From JAEYKI01 sp036679405 (GTDB lineage Bacteria > Bacillota > Clostridia > Christensenellales > Christensenellaceae), in assembly GCA_036679405.1 (NCBI GenBank), contig JAVBVZ010000005.1, positions 15,020 to 79,019 of the forward strand: a DNA stretch of 64,000 nt, written 5' to 3'. The notes beneath the pieces are model-generated. The model saw only the letters and a program-made list of their open reading frames with translations. It was not told the DNA's origin and did not search any database. The translations under genes and the position numbers were made by a program. Positions 43,346 to 51,157 of this stretch are shown here, in pieces. Position 1 is the stretch's first letter. Every line of letters starts with the position of its first letter.

Positions 43346-44380
43346 TCAGGTTGTACCCCTTTCAATCAATCTCCCTTTAAATATAATGTTCGTTTCCCCG
43401 CTGGTGATCCCGTTCAATTTATTTAACATCATCTGTGCCGCTTGCATTCCAAGCTGCTGAATCGGCTGCGCAATGGTTGTTAAATTAGGCTCAATCAGTT
43501 CACAAACGTTATTATTGTCAAAACCAATCACGCTCAGTTCCTTGGGAATTTTAATTTTATGTTCCTTTAAATATTTCATGGCGCCTATCGCCAGTGGATC
43601 CGCAGCAACCATAATGGCATCCGGCGGTGTTTTCGCATTCATCAGAGTTTTGGCCCCTGCATAACCCAGCTCTATTGCATCTAACTCATGCTCCGGTTTC
43701 GGAAAATATACCAGGTCTTCTCTGAAAGGCAGCCCGCACTTTTCCAGCCCCATTTTGTAGCCTTCAAATCTCGGAATAGTAATTTGCGTATCGCTTGGAA
43801 AATTGATATAAGCGATGTTTCTTCTTCCCTTTTTATATAAAAATTCGAGCGCACTTCGCGTGCTTTCAATACCCTCCGTCGCAACCAGCGATATTTTTTC
43901 TTTGGCTGCAAATTTTGCAAAAGCAAAATCCATAAAAACCATTGGAAGCCGTTTGGAAAGATTAATAAAATATCTTTCGGATCTTTCGCTCATTTTATAA
44001 GTACAATAAATGAGTCCGTCTATTTTGCGGTCAAGCAGCTTTTGTGCATACTTTATTTCATAGTCCGTACTGTTCTGCGTATCACAAATGATCACCATGT
44101 ACTCTTTTTCGAAAATTACTTTTTCAACCGCTTTGTACATTTCGGTATAAAACAGGTTGGATGCATCCGGAATCATCATTGCAATCGTCATTGATTTTTG
44201 CGTACGTATATTTTTTGCAAAACAGCTTGGCTTATAATTCAGATTTGCAATTGCGTCGTATACAGCCTTTTTTGCCTCTTCACTTACAGAACCGTTGTTC
44301 ATCACCCGTGAAACTGTAGATTTAGAAACTCCGGCACGCTTTGCAACATCCCATATCGTAATTCGCTTTCCGCCGTCCAA
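43346..44380 (-). CDS. LacI-family transcriptional regulator of the sugar operon
   Basis: A 344-aa LacI/GalR regulator. The N-terminal helix-turn-helix ITIWDVAKRAGVSKSTVSRVMN is followed by the hinge helix, where SCFAKNIR replaces the usual NxxAR-L, and a periplasmic-binding-like sensor domain (about 60-340) with MTIAMMIPDASNLFYTEM, KIDGLIYC, DAIMVAADPLAIGAMKYL and IGFDNNNVCELIEPNLTTI. The start is placed at TTG 44380, where GGAGCGGG precedes and the HTH begins 5 residues in, as is usual; an ATG at 44437 has no ribosome site. Palindromes with AACGTT cores before this gene and before the ABC genes are its likely operators. Confidence 0.9.
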   Translation of the reverse strand: MDGGKRITIWDVAKRAGVSKSTVSRVMNNGSVSEEAKKAVYDAIANLNYKPSCFAKNIRTQKSMTIAMMIPDASNLFYTEMYKAVEKVIFEKEYMVIICDTQNSTDYEIKYAQKLLDRKIDGLIYCTYKMSERSERYFINLSKRLPMVFMDFAFAKFAAKEKISLVATEGIESTRSALEFLYKKGRRNIAYINFPSDTQITIPRFEGYKMGLEKCGLPFREDLVYFPKPEHELDAIELGYAGAKTLMNAKTPPDAIMVAADPLAIGAMKYLKEHKIKIPKELSVIGFDNNNVCELIEPNLTTIAQPIQQLGMQAAQMMLNKLNGITSGETNIIFKGRLIERGTT

Positions 44381-44474
44381 TGAATCCCGCTCCAATAATA
44401 ACTCAACTCCGAAACTGATTTTCAGTCCTGCGATCATTTGTTTTTTAACCGTCCGGACCCGTGGCTCATTCTAT

Positions 44475-44486
44475 GGGAACGTTCCC
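44475..44486. promoter_or_regulatory. Perfect LacI-family operator upstream of the regulator
   Basis: GGGAACGTTCCC is a perfect 12-nt palindrome. On the minus strand it sits between TTGGCA and TAGAAT (spacer 19 nt), a plausible promoter of the regulator gene, so binding there should give autorepression. Confidence 0.7.
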
Positions 44487-44755
44487 CTTACCTGCCAAAA
44501 AAAATACGACCAACCGTTTTTAAGCCATACTTCTTTCTGTACTCAGAATAAATCGAAAAGCTGCATCTGTCAACAGTAATTTGAAAAAAAATCAAAAGGT
44601 GAATTTTATTTCAGCAATCCGCGAAATAATTTAACAACCCGAAAATTTTTTCAAGCCATTTATGTGAAATATAAGTTTTGAATCCTCTGACTTCCATTAT
44701 TGGTTCCGGGAATCAAATAAGGCCCGCATGCATTCGCAAGCCGACCTATAAGATA
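44487..44755. other. Spacer between the sugar regulator and tRNA-Lys
   Basis: About 270 nt of A/T-rich DNA. I find no reading frame with a ribosome site and no clear terminator for the tRNA-Lys gene; nothing else is supported here. Confidence 0.4.
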
Positions 44756-44831
44756 TGGTACGCCATCACGGGCTCGAACCGTGGACACCCTGATTAAGAG
44801 TCAGGTGCTCTACCAACTGAGCTAATGGCGC
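44756..44831 (-). tRNA. tRNA-Lys (CTT)
   Basis: A 76-nt cloverleaf with acceptor GCGCCAT/ATGGCGT, a D-loop AGCTCAGTTGGTAGAGC, anticodon loop with CTT between ACCTGA and TCAGG arms, a T-arm with GGTTCGAGCCC, and an encoded CCA end. Confidence 0.95.
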
Positions 44832-44847
44832 ATATCAAGCGTTTTAT

Positions 44848-44876
44848 ATTCTATCATCCCGGGATGGAATTTGCAA
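44848..44876 (-). promoter_or_regulatory. Promoter of tRNA-Lys
   Basis: TTGCAA (44871-44876) and TAGAAT (44848-44853) with a 17-nt spacer on the minus strand, about 15 nt before the mature tRNA. Confidence 0.65.
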
Positions 44877-44894
44877 GCACTATTCATCCATTTT

Positions 44895-45383
44895 TTATAT
44901 GCAGTCCTTAAAAAAGATCAGAATATCCTCAAACACATCACGGCTTATCCTGTATCCGCCGGGGATCGTTCCTATACGTTTAAATCCAAGCTTTTCATAT
45001 AAAGCGATGGCCGCGGTATTGTTGCTCAAAACAGCGTTAAACTGCAGCCCTTTAAAGCCCATTTTCCTGCAGCAGGCCAGCGAATGCAGTACAAGTTTTT
45101 CTCCGATTCCGTATCCCCGCTCTCCCGCTTTCACGCCATAAGAAGCATTTGCGATATGCGCGCAGCGCCCTGCATTGTTCGGATGCAGGATATACAGCCC
45201 CACAACTTGCTGCTCTTTTATGGCAACGCCCGTAAAGGATTGTGCTGAAAAAAATTTTCCCGCCTCACGCAAATCCATTGGCTCGTCCTGGGGAAAGCTT
45301 CGTCCTTCCAGTACAATGGCATTCCATATTTCCGTCATGGCAGAAAAATCTTTTTTTTCATATTTTCTAACTGTAATTTCCAT
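44895..45383 (-). CDS. GNAT-family N-acetyltransferase
   Basis: A 162-aa GNAT protein. ITVRKYEKKDFSAMTEIWNAIV is the usual N-terminal strand and helix; GVKAGERGYGIGEKLVLHSLA is the acetyl-CoA binding motif A (here ERGYGIG); LQFNAVLSNNTAAIALYEKLGFKRIGTIPGG is motif B. It probably acetylates an amine on a small molecule or protein; substrate unknown. It lies between the tRNA-Gly cluster and tRNA-Lys in the same direction, with AAGG 7 nt before the ATG. Confidence 0.88.
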   Translation of the reverse strand: MEITVRKYEKKDFSAMTEIWNAIVLEGRSFPQDEPMDLREAGKFFSAQSFTGVAIKEQQVVGLYILHPNNAGRCAHIANASYGVKAGERGYGIGEKLVLHSLACCRKMGFKGLQFNAVLSNNTAAIALYEKLGFKRIGTIPGGYRISRDVFEDILIFFKDCI

Positions 45384-45411
45384 CTTCCATCCTTACTTTC
45401 CCAGTTAAAGT

Positions 45412-45435
45412 AAAAACAGCCCGGCCAAAAGGCTG
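45412..45435 (-). terminator. Terminator after the tRNA Leu-Gly cluster
   Basis: CAGCC (45417-45421) pairs with GGCTG (45431-45435) across a 9-nt loop, with five Ts following on the minus strand. It ends the tRNA transcript about 30 nt before the acetyltransferase start. Confidence 0.55.
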
Positions 45436-45484
45436 AAGGCTGCGGATTTCCCGAAAAGCCGCGGAACTTTTTGGGATGCGATTT

Positions 45485-45558
45485 TGGAGCGGGTGATGGG
45501 AATCGAACCCACGTGGTCGGCTTGGGAAGCCGAAACTCTACCATTGAGCTACACCCGC
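45485..45558 (-). tRNA. tRNA-Gly (CCC)
   Basis: A 74-nt cloverleaf with acceptor GCGGGTG/CACCCGC, anticodon arm TCGGC-TTCCCAA-GCCGA (anticodon CCC), a T-arm with GGTTCGATTCC, discriminator T and encoded CCA. Confidence 0.94.
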
Positions 45559-45580
45559 ATAACGCAAAGGTAAAAAATAA

Positions 45581-45654
45581 TGGAGCGGGTGATGGGAATC
45601 GAACCCACGTGGTCGGCTTGGAAGGCCGAAACTCTACCATTGAGCTACACCCGC
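45581..45654 (-). tRNA. tRNA-Gly (TCC)
   Basis: Nearly identical to the neighbouring glycine tRNA but with loop CTTCCAA, giving anticodon TCC. Acceptor GCGGGTG/CACCCGC and an encoded CCA are present. Confidence 0.95.
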
Positions 45655-45663
45655 ATTTTGAAA

Positions 45664-45689
45664 GCCGAAACCTGCAAACAAGTTTCGGC
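45664..45689 (-). repeat. Hairpin between two tRNA-Gly genes
   Basis: GCCGAAAC (45664-45671) pairs perfectly with GTTTCGGC (45682-45689) around a 10-nt loop in the 44-nt spacer between tRNA-Gly(GCC) and tRNA-Gly(TCC). It may guide 3'/5' processing or act as a partial terminator. Confidence 0.6.
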
Positions 45690-45698
45690 CATTGCTTT

Positions 45699-45773
45699 TG
45701 GAGCGGAAGACGAGATTCGAACTCGCGACATTCGCCTTGGCAAGGCGACGCTCTACCACTGAGCCACTCCCGC
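45699..45773 (-). tRNA. tRNA-Gly (GCC)
   Basis: A 75-nt cloverleaf with acceptor GCGGGAG/CTTCCGC (one G-T pair), anticodon arm TCGCC-TTGCCAA-GGCGA (anticodon GCC), a T-arm with AGTTCGAATCT and an encoded CCA. Confidence 0.96.
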
Positions 45774-45786
45774 AAATAACAATCCA

Positions 45787-45870
45787 TGGTGCGGGCGAAA
45801 GGACTTGAACCTTCACGTCGTAGACACTAGATCCTAAGTCTAGCGCGTCTGCCAATTCCGCCACGCCCGC
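45787..45870 (-). tRNA. tRNA-Leu (TAG)
   Basis: An 84-nt class II tRNA with acceptor GCGGGCG/CGCCCGC, D-arm GGCGGAATTGGCAGACGC, anticodon arm CTAGA-CTTAGGA-TCTAG (anticodon TAG), a long variable arm, a T-arm with GGTTCAAGTCC and an encoded CCA. It is the first gene of the tRNA cluster. Confidence 0.96.
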
Positions 45871-45894
45871 AAGATAATCCGCGACGCAAGAATT

Positions 45895-45923
45895 ATTATA
45901 ATAATTTTTCCGCCTTCTGTCAA
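45895..45923 (-). promoter_or_regulatory. Consensus promoter of the tRNA Leu-Gly-Gly-Gly cluster
   Basis: TTGACA (45918-45923) and TATAAT (45895-45900) with exactly 17 nt between them on the minus strand, 24 nt before tRNA-Leu. A full-consensus promoter is what a stable-RNA operon would need. Confidence 0.88.
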
Positions 45924-46088
45924 TAAGAAACCTGCTCTTTTCGCAAAGTTTCGCCAAAGATCTGCCGGTCCGGATCATGACCGTACATCCTTGTTGTTGG
46001 TCTCCTGCTTGGCAAAGCGGGGCACGCCGCCTGCCGGATTCCAGAGCGCTTCCGGGCATGCATTAATTTTTCTGCAAGTACGGGGCGT

Positions 46089-47174
46089 TTATTTTTGCCC
46101 ATCTTCCTTTTTTTGTTCCAAAATATCTTTCAGCGATTTTTCATAAGGTGGCCGTGCAATTCCATATTCCGTAATGATTGCGGTAATAAATTCGGCATCG
46201 GTCACATCAAACGCCGGATTAAACACTTTAACGCCTTCAGGCGCCATTCTTTCCTTATACCACATTTCCGTCACTTCGTGTGACGGCCTCTCTTCAATAT
46301 GGATCTCGCTGCCAGAAGCGCACTTAGGATCGATGGTGGACGTGGGTGCACATACATAAAACGGGATGCCGTAGTGTCTCGCCGCCATCGCCACATAAGA
46401 AGTACCAATTTTGTTGGCGGCATCTCCGTTCATAGCAACACGGTCGCAGCCTACAAACACAGCATTCACCCAGCCGTTTCGCATCACAGTAGGCGCCATA
46501 TTGTCACAGATAAGGGTGGTATCCATTCCGGACGAGTGCAGTTCATACGCCGTCAAGCGCGCACCTTGCAGCAACGGACGGGTCTCGTCGCAAAACACCT
46601 TGAAATCGTATCCTCTTTCCATCCCAAGGTACATGGGAGCGGTAGCGGTTCCGTATTTCACCGTGGCCAGCTGCCCCGCGTTACAATGCGTCAGAAGCCC
46701 CATGCCGGGTTTTAAGAGCGAAAGGCCGTATTCGCCTATATTTCTGCAAACCTCAATGTCTTCCTCTCGAATAGCCGCCGCCTCTTCCCTAAGCAAAGAA
46801 ACGATTTCCGGCACCGGCTTTTCTTTGTTTGCAAGAACCTTCCGGTCCATCCGGTCCAACGCCCAAAACAAATTCACCGCAGTAGGCCGTGCAGATGCAA
46901 GATAGTTTTTCGCCTTTTTAAACTGTGCGTAAAAAGCATCAAACTCTGTGGCCTGAATGTCCTTTGCGGCCAGATAGATTCCAATGGCCGCGCTCACGCC
47001 GATCGCCGGCGCACCGCGTACCTTCAGCAGGTAAATCGCGTCCCATATATCCTTTTGCTTGCTAAGACGCAATATCTCTGTTCGGTAAGGAAGCTGCGTC
47101 TGGTCTATGATCACTAGCTCATCGGTTTTTTCATCCAGCGCGACCGTCTCAAATTCCAATTTTTTTCCGCTCAT
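46089..47174 (-). CDS. mtnA: Methylthioribose-1-phosphate isomerase
   Basis: A 361-aa MtnA of the eIF-2B-alpha-like fold. KVRGAPAIGVSAAIG, SARPTAVNLFWALDRM, THCNAGQLATVKYGTA with catalytic Cys164, and VGCDRVAMNGDAANKIGT with catalytic Asp244 are all present (Bacillus Cys160/Asp240 with a 4-residue shift). It isomerises 5-methylthioribose-1-phosphate to the ribulose form after MtnK. The start is ATG at 47174; a longer frame to 47336 has no family sequence and overlaps galE. It follows galE by 19 nt, so the two share a transcript, although no common pathway is apparent. Confidence 0.95.
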   Translation of the reverse strand: MSGKKLEFETVALDEKTDELVIIDQTQLPYRTEILRLSKQKDIWDAIYLLKVRGAPAIGVSAAIGIYLAAKDIQATEFDAFYAQFKKAKNYLASARPTAVNLFWALDRMDRKVLANKEKPVPEIVSLLREEAAAIREEDIEVCRNIGEYGLSLLKPGMGLLTHCNAGQLATVKYGTATAPMYLGMERGYDFKVFCDETRPLLQGARLTAYELHSSGMDTTLICDNMAPTVMRNGWVNAVFVGCDRVAMNGDAANKIGTSYVAMAARHYGIPFYVCAPTSTIDPKCASGSEIHIEERPSHEVTEMWYKERMAPEGVKVFNPAFDVTDAEFITAIITEYGIARPPYEKSLKDILEQKKEDGQK

Positions 47175-47193
47175 ACTATGCTTGTCCCTTCCT

Positions 47194-48207
47194 TTAATCT
47201 TTATATCCGTTCGGGTTGTTTGTCTGCCACCGGTAACTGTCCCTGCACATGTCTTCAATGGTACGGCCGGCTTTCCAGCCAAGTTCCCGCTCCGCTTTTC
47301 CGGCGTCGGCATAACAGACGGCAACGTCTCCCGCACGCCGGCCGGTTACCGTAAAAGGAATTTTAACGCCATTCACCTTTTCAAACATATGAAGAAGTTC
47401 AAAAACGGATACGCCTCTTCCCGTACCCAGATTATAGGTATCAATTCCGTCTTCAGGGAGCCGCTCCAGTGCTTTTATATGCCCTTCCGCCAGGTCGCAC
47501 ACATGAATATAATCCCGCACGCCGCTCCCGTCCTGCGTGTCGTAATCATCTCCAAATATTTTAAGTTCAGGTAATTTTCCGGCAGCCACCTGGGAAATAT
47601 AAGGCATCAGATTATTGGGGATCCCGTCCGGATCCTCCCCCATCATCCCGCTCGGATGCGCCCCGACCGGGTTAAAATACCGAAGCAGGGCAATAGACCA
47701 TGCGGGGTCGGACGCAACTAAATCTTTCAATATTTCTTCAATCATGAGTTTTGTGCGTCCGTACGGGTTCAAGACGCTGGTCGGCATATCTTCTTTTAAT
47801 GGCATCGGGTTGCCTGTCCCATATACCGTTGCGGAAGAACTGAATATCAATTTTTTTACATCTGCTTTTTTCATGGCGGAAAGCAGGCTCAGCGTACCGC
47901 CAATATTATTGCGATAATATGCAAGCGGCTTCACGCAGGATTCCCCCACCGCTTTGAGCCCCGCAAAATGAATCACTGCATCCATATCTCCGTGCACATC
48001 AAAAATCCCCTGAAGGTCTTTTTCATCACAAATGTCTATGCAATAAAAATCAAGGCTGCACGCAGAAAGAGCCTGCACCCGCTCCAGAGATTCCATATTG
48101 CTGTTTGAAAGGTTGTCCGCCACTATCACCTCGTGCCCCCGCTCCAAGAGTGCAAGACAAGTGTGGCTCCCTATAAATCCGGCGCCGCCGGTCACAAGAA
48201 TTTTCAT
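47194..48207 (-). CDS. galE: UDP-glucose 4-epimerase
   Basis: A 337-aa extended SDR. The NAD motif TGGAGFIGSHTCLALLERGHEV, VIHFAGLKAVGESCVKP, the catalytic Ser in IFSSSATVYG, the Tyr-x3-Lys pair in NPYGRTKLMIEEIL, RYFNPVGAHPSG and RDYIHVCDLAEGH are classic GalE. It interconverts UDP-glucose and UDP-galactose and would supply galactose for surface glycans. It is preceded by AAGGA and by a TATAAT -10 at 48235-48240, and precedes mtnA. Confidence 0.95.
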   Translation of the reverse strand: MKILVTGGAGFIGSHTCLALLERGHEVIVADNLSNSNMESLERVQALSACSLDFYCIDICDEKDLQGIFDVHGDMDAVIHFAGLKAVGESCVKPLAYYRNNIGGTLSLLSAMKKADVKKLIFSSSATVYGTGNPMPLKEDMPTSVLNPYGRTKLMIEEILKDLVASDPAWSIALLRYFNPVGAHPSGMMGEDPDGIPNNLMPYISQVAAGKLPELKIFGDDYDTQDGSGVRDYIHVCDLAEGHIKALERLPEDGIDTYNLGTGRGVSVFELLHMFEKVNGVKIPFTVTGRRAGDVAVCYADAGKAERELGWKAGRTIEDMCRDSYRWQTNNPNGYKD

Positions 48208-48488
48208 GCTTCAAAATCCTTCTTGTTTTTTTAAATTATATCATAGCAAGCCGCAAAACGGAAAAGGTTTCCCTGTGTTTTTTCACATTCCTTAGAATAT
48301 CAACGAATAACAAACCCATGCTTATCCTGTTTTAAAGAGGTATGCACGATTGATTCCGGCTATTTTTCGCCTCCAATGAAAACACCTTTCGTCATAGACA
48401 ACAGGCATTGACAAAAGGCGTAAAATTACCAAAAATACATATTACAACTCACAGCAAAGATTATTTTCGGAATCCTGAACAAAATCAG
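48208..48488. promoter_or_regulatory. galE promoter region and end of the polysaccharide operon
   Basis: About 280 nt without a gene. On the minus strand a TATAAT -10 (48235-48240) with an adjacent TATGAT and a poor -35 lies 27 nt before galE. I see no strong terminator after the phosphohexomutase gene, so read-through into galE-mtnA is possible. Confidence 0.45.
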
Positions 48489-50189
48489 TTATCGGGCTAT
48501 AATCGCTTTCATAGCTTTTTGTATTTTTTCATAACTTTTTACGGCTCCGGGCTTGTCTTCACTCTTTATGGAATAATATATCTTTAGCTTAGGTTCCGTC
48601 CCGGAAGGACGGACAACCACGGAAGATCCGTTCGCAAAGAAAAACCCCATTACATCAGATGAGGGCAATTGTATAAAAGATATATTCCCTTGTTCGTATC
48701 TTTTAGACAAGAGATAATCACAAACAGCCTTAACTTTCATTTCCCCAATAGTAACAGGAGGGTTTTTTCTGAGCGTATTCATTAAAGTTTGCATATCCTG
48801 CATCCCGCCAATGCCATCAAACAAATAACTCTCCAGCTTTTCAAAATAATAGCCATATTTTCTATAAAGATCTTCCAATACGTCTATCAATGTTTTCCCT
48901 TGTTCCCTGTAATATGTAGCCATCTGACAGATCAGCATGGACGCAACAACCGCATCTTTATCTCGTACATATGAACCGGCTAAATAACCATAACTCTCTT
49001 CAAAGCCAAAAACAAAACGGTCCGCCTCTCCTTTTTCTTCCAGCAATCCGATCTGTTCGCCAATAAATTTAAATCCGGTCAGCACATTAATCAGTTCAAT
49101 TCCATAAGCGTCGGCAATCGCCTGCGCCATTTCAGAAGTTACTATGGTTTTGATTGCCATTGCATTTTCAGGCATTTTGCTTGACTTTTTTTTCATTTTA
49201 CACAAAAATTCAAACAGCAAAACACCCATTTGGTTGCCATTGATTAAAACATATTTGTCAGCATGTTTCACCGCAGCACCTACCCGGTCACAATCAGGGT
49301 CTGTCGCCAAAACAATGTCCGCCCTTTTTTCTTTCGCCATCTGTATCGCAAGAGCAAGGGCCTGCTCTTCTTCGGGGTTTGGATAAGGGCACGTTGCAAA
49401 TGAACTGTCCGGATTCTCCTGCGCAGGTACCACCGAAACATCAGCCACCCCAATGTTTTTTAGAATACGTTGTACCGGTTTATTGCCAGTTCCGTTCAGT
49501 GGAGAATACACCACTTTCAGCTCGGATCTTGGAACATCATAAACGCTTTGCCGCAACACGGCGTTAAAATACGCTTCAATCGTGTCATCCGGGATGATTC
49601 TAATCATATCCTTACCAGAGAGCGCTGCATACTTTTCCGACCGGACATCTTTAAATATGTCAACGGATGCAATATGCCGGGTAATCGCTTCCGCCGCTTT
49701 CAAAGTGATTTGGCATCCGTCGCTTCCGTATACTTTATATCCATTATATGCAGCAGGATTATGGCTTGCAGTAATTACGATCCCGGCACTTGCTTTTAAG
49801 AAACGCACAGCAAAGGAAAGCATAGGAGTCGGCATCAATTCTGCAAATATATTCACTTTAATACCATTTTTCGCAAAAACTTCAGCTGCCGCTTGGGCAA
49901 ACAAGCTTGAATTTTTCCGGCTGTCATACGCAATAGCAATGCTTGGGGTTTCAAATTCTTCATTAAGATACAAGCTCAGCCCCTGGCTCGCTTTTTTTAC
50001 CGTATAAACATTCATCCGGTTGGTCCCCGCGCCAATAATACCGCGCAGGCCGCCTGTCCCAAAAGAAAGGTCACGATAAAACCTGTCCTTTATGGCTTCA
50101 TCGTCTGATTGAATCTTTTGCAACTCCAAAGCAACTTCCTTATCTTCCTGTGCTTCTTGCAGCCATCTTTCATATGCTTTTAGATACAA
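48489..50189 (-). CDS. Phosphoglucomutase/phosphomannomutase (alpha-D-phosphohexomutase)
   Basis: A 566-aa phosphohexomutase. DLSFGTGGLRGIIGAGTNRM is the N-terminal signature of the PGM2-like branch. The phospho-serine loop is GIVITASHNPAAYNGYKVYG, the metal site LATDPDCDRVG, the sugar-binding loop FGFEESYGY and the phosphate-binding loop RPSGTEPKLKIYYS. It interconverts glucose- or mannose-1- and 6-phosphates. Between manA and galE it can serve both GDP-mannose and UDP-glucose supply. I place the start at TTG 50189, 10 nt after GGAGG; a longer frame runs back into the manA-type gene with no family sequence. Confidence 0.92.
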   Translation of the reverse strand: MYLKAYERWLQEAQEDKEVALELQKIQSDDEAIKDRFYRDLSFGTGGLRGIIGAGTNRMNVYTVKKASQGLSLYLNEEFETPSIAIAYDSRKNSSLFAQAAAEVFAKNGIKVNIFAELMPTPMLSFAVRFLKASAGIVITASHNPAAYNGYKVYGSDGCQITLKAAEAITRHIASVDIFKDVRSEKYAALSGKDMIRIIPDDTIEAYFNAVLRQSVYDVPRSELKVVYSPLNGTGNKPVQRILKNIGVADVSVVPAQENPDSSFATCPYPNPEEEQALALAIQMAKEKRADIVLATDPDCDRVGAAVKHADKYVLINGNQMGVLLFEFLCKMKKKSSKMPENAMAIKTIVTSEMAQAIADAYGIELINVLTGFKFIGEQIGLLEEKGEADRFVFGFEESYGYLAGSYVRDKDAVVASMLICQMATYYREQGKTLIDVLEDLYRKYGYYFEKLESYLFDGIGGMQDMQTLMNTLRKNPPVTIGEMKVKAVCDYLLSKRYEQGNISFIQLPSSDVMGFFFANGSSVVVRPSGTEPKLKIYYSIKSEDKPGAVKSYEKIQKAMKAIIAR

Positions 50190-50206
50190 TTGATTGTGTC
50201 CTCCGT

Positions 50207-51142
50207 CTAAACAGTAGTTTTTAACAAAACGGCATCTCCCTGCAGGCTGTATACACCCATGCCCGCCGGAATAAAAATGCTGGTCCCCTGTGATATCTCT
50301 ATTTTCTGCTCTCCATAAGACAAAACACACTCGCCTTTTGTACAAAGCAAGTTGTGAAAAGACCGGTCATCCGCCGCGAGCTCCAATATACCCCGCAACC
50401 GGATTTCATGCACAAGAAAGTCTCCGCAATCCAATACGCCGTTTTCATCAAACGCATATTGTTTGGGAACATCCAGATTGGCAACTCTTGCGGCCTTATC
50501 AATATGAAGATCCCTTGGCTGTCCTGACTGGTCTTTTCTGAAAAAATCAAATATTCTGTAAGTAATATTACAGTTATTTCCTATTTCAGCAACAGTCATC
50601 CCTCTCCCGATTGCATGGACTGTTCCTGAATCAATAAAAAAAACATCACCCGCATGAACAGCTACTCGGTTCAAAACCTCCAAAATAGATCCGTCTTTGG
50701 CGCGGCTTACAAATTCTTCTTTGGAAATTTTTTTATTAAACCCATAAAAAATCGAAGCATCCGGCTCACAGTCCATAATATACCATAGCTCCTTTTTGCC
50801 CGGCTGCTGCTCATTTTCGGCTGCAAAACATGCGTCCGGGTGCACCTGAATAGAAAGGTTATCCGCTGCGTCAATCAATTTTACCAATAACGGCATCCCG
50901 TTTGCACATTTAGCCGCACCCAGTACGCCGCATCCGTTTTCTTCCAAATATGCATCCAGTTTCTTGTTTTGGAACACTCCGTTTGTAATAATAGAAACAC
51001 CGTCCCTATGGCAGGCAAGTTCCCAACTCTCCGCAATCGTTTCCAGATCCGTTTTTTTTCCATATTTCGCTGCAAGATTACGCCCCCCCCAAAGGTATTC
51101 CTTAAATACCGGGGCCAACACCATAGGATACAACATAATCAT
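50207..51142 (-). CDS. manA: Mannose-6-phosphate isomerase, class I
   Basis: A 311-aa zinc-dependent cupin isomerase. PVFKEYLWGGRNLAAKYG opens the domain; zinc ligands are in LSIQVHPDACFA (Gln and His), GKKELWYIMD (Glu) and DSGTVHAIG (His). The C-terminal cupin half has YSLQGDAVLLKTTV. It converts fructose-6-phosphate to mannose-6-phosphate, the entry step to GDP-mannose. ATG at 51142 follows GGGAG by 5 nt. It lies 15 nt after manC and 17 nt before the phosphohexomutase start. Confidence 0.93.
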   Translation of the reverse strand: MIMLYPMVLAPVFKEYLWGGRNLAAKYGKKTDLETIAESWELACHRDGVSIITNGVFQNKKLDAYLEENGCGVLGAAKCANGMPLLVKLIDAADNLSIQVHPDACFAAENEQQPGKKELWYIMDCEPDASIFYGFNKKISKEEFVSRAKDGSILEVLNRVAVHAGDVFFIDSGTVHAIGRGMTVAEIGNNCNITYRIFDFFRKDQSGQPRDLHIDKAARVANLDVPKQYAFDENGVLDCGDFLVHEIRLRGILELAADDRSFHNLLCTKGECVLSYGEQKIEISQGTSIFIPAGMGVYSLQGDAVLLKTTV

Positions 51143-51157
51143 ATACACTCCCGTGCC

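Noticed and set aside
45335..46059. Open frames on both strands across the tRNA-Gly/Leu genes, with repeated GNRTHVVGL- and NSTIELHPH-like stretches
   Set aside because: These are translations of the tRNA genes themselves, a common source of false proteins. The cloverleaves explain the sequence.
46089..47336. Long form of mtnA starting 54 codons upstream
   Set aside because: The added residues show no MtnA similarity, overlap galE in another frame, and a ribosome site supports ATG 47174.
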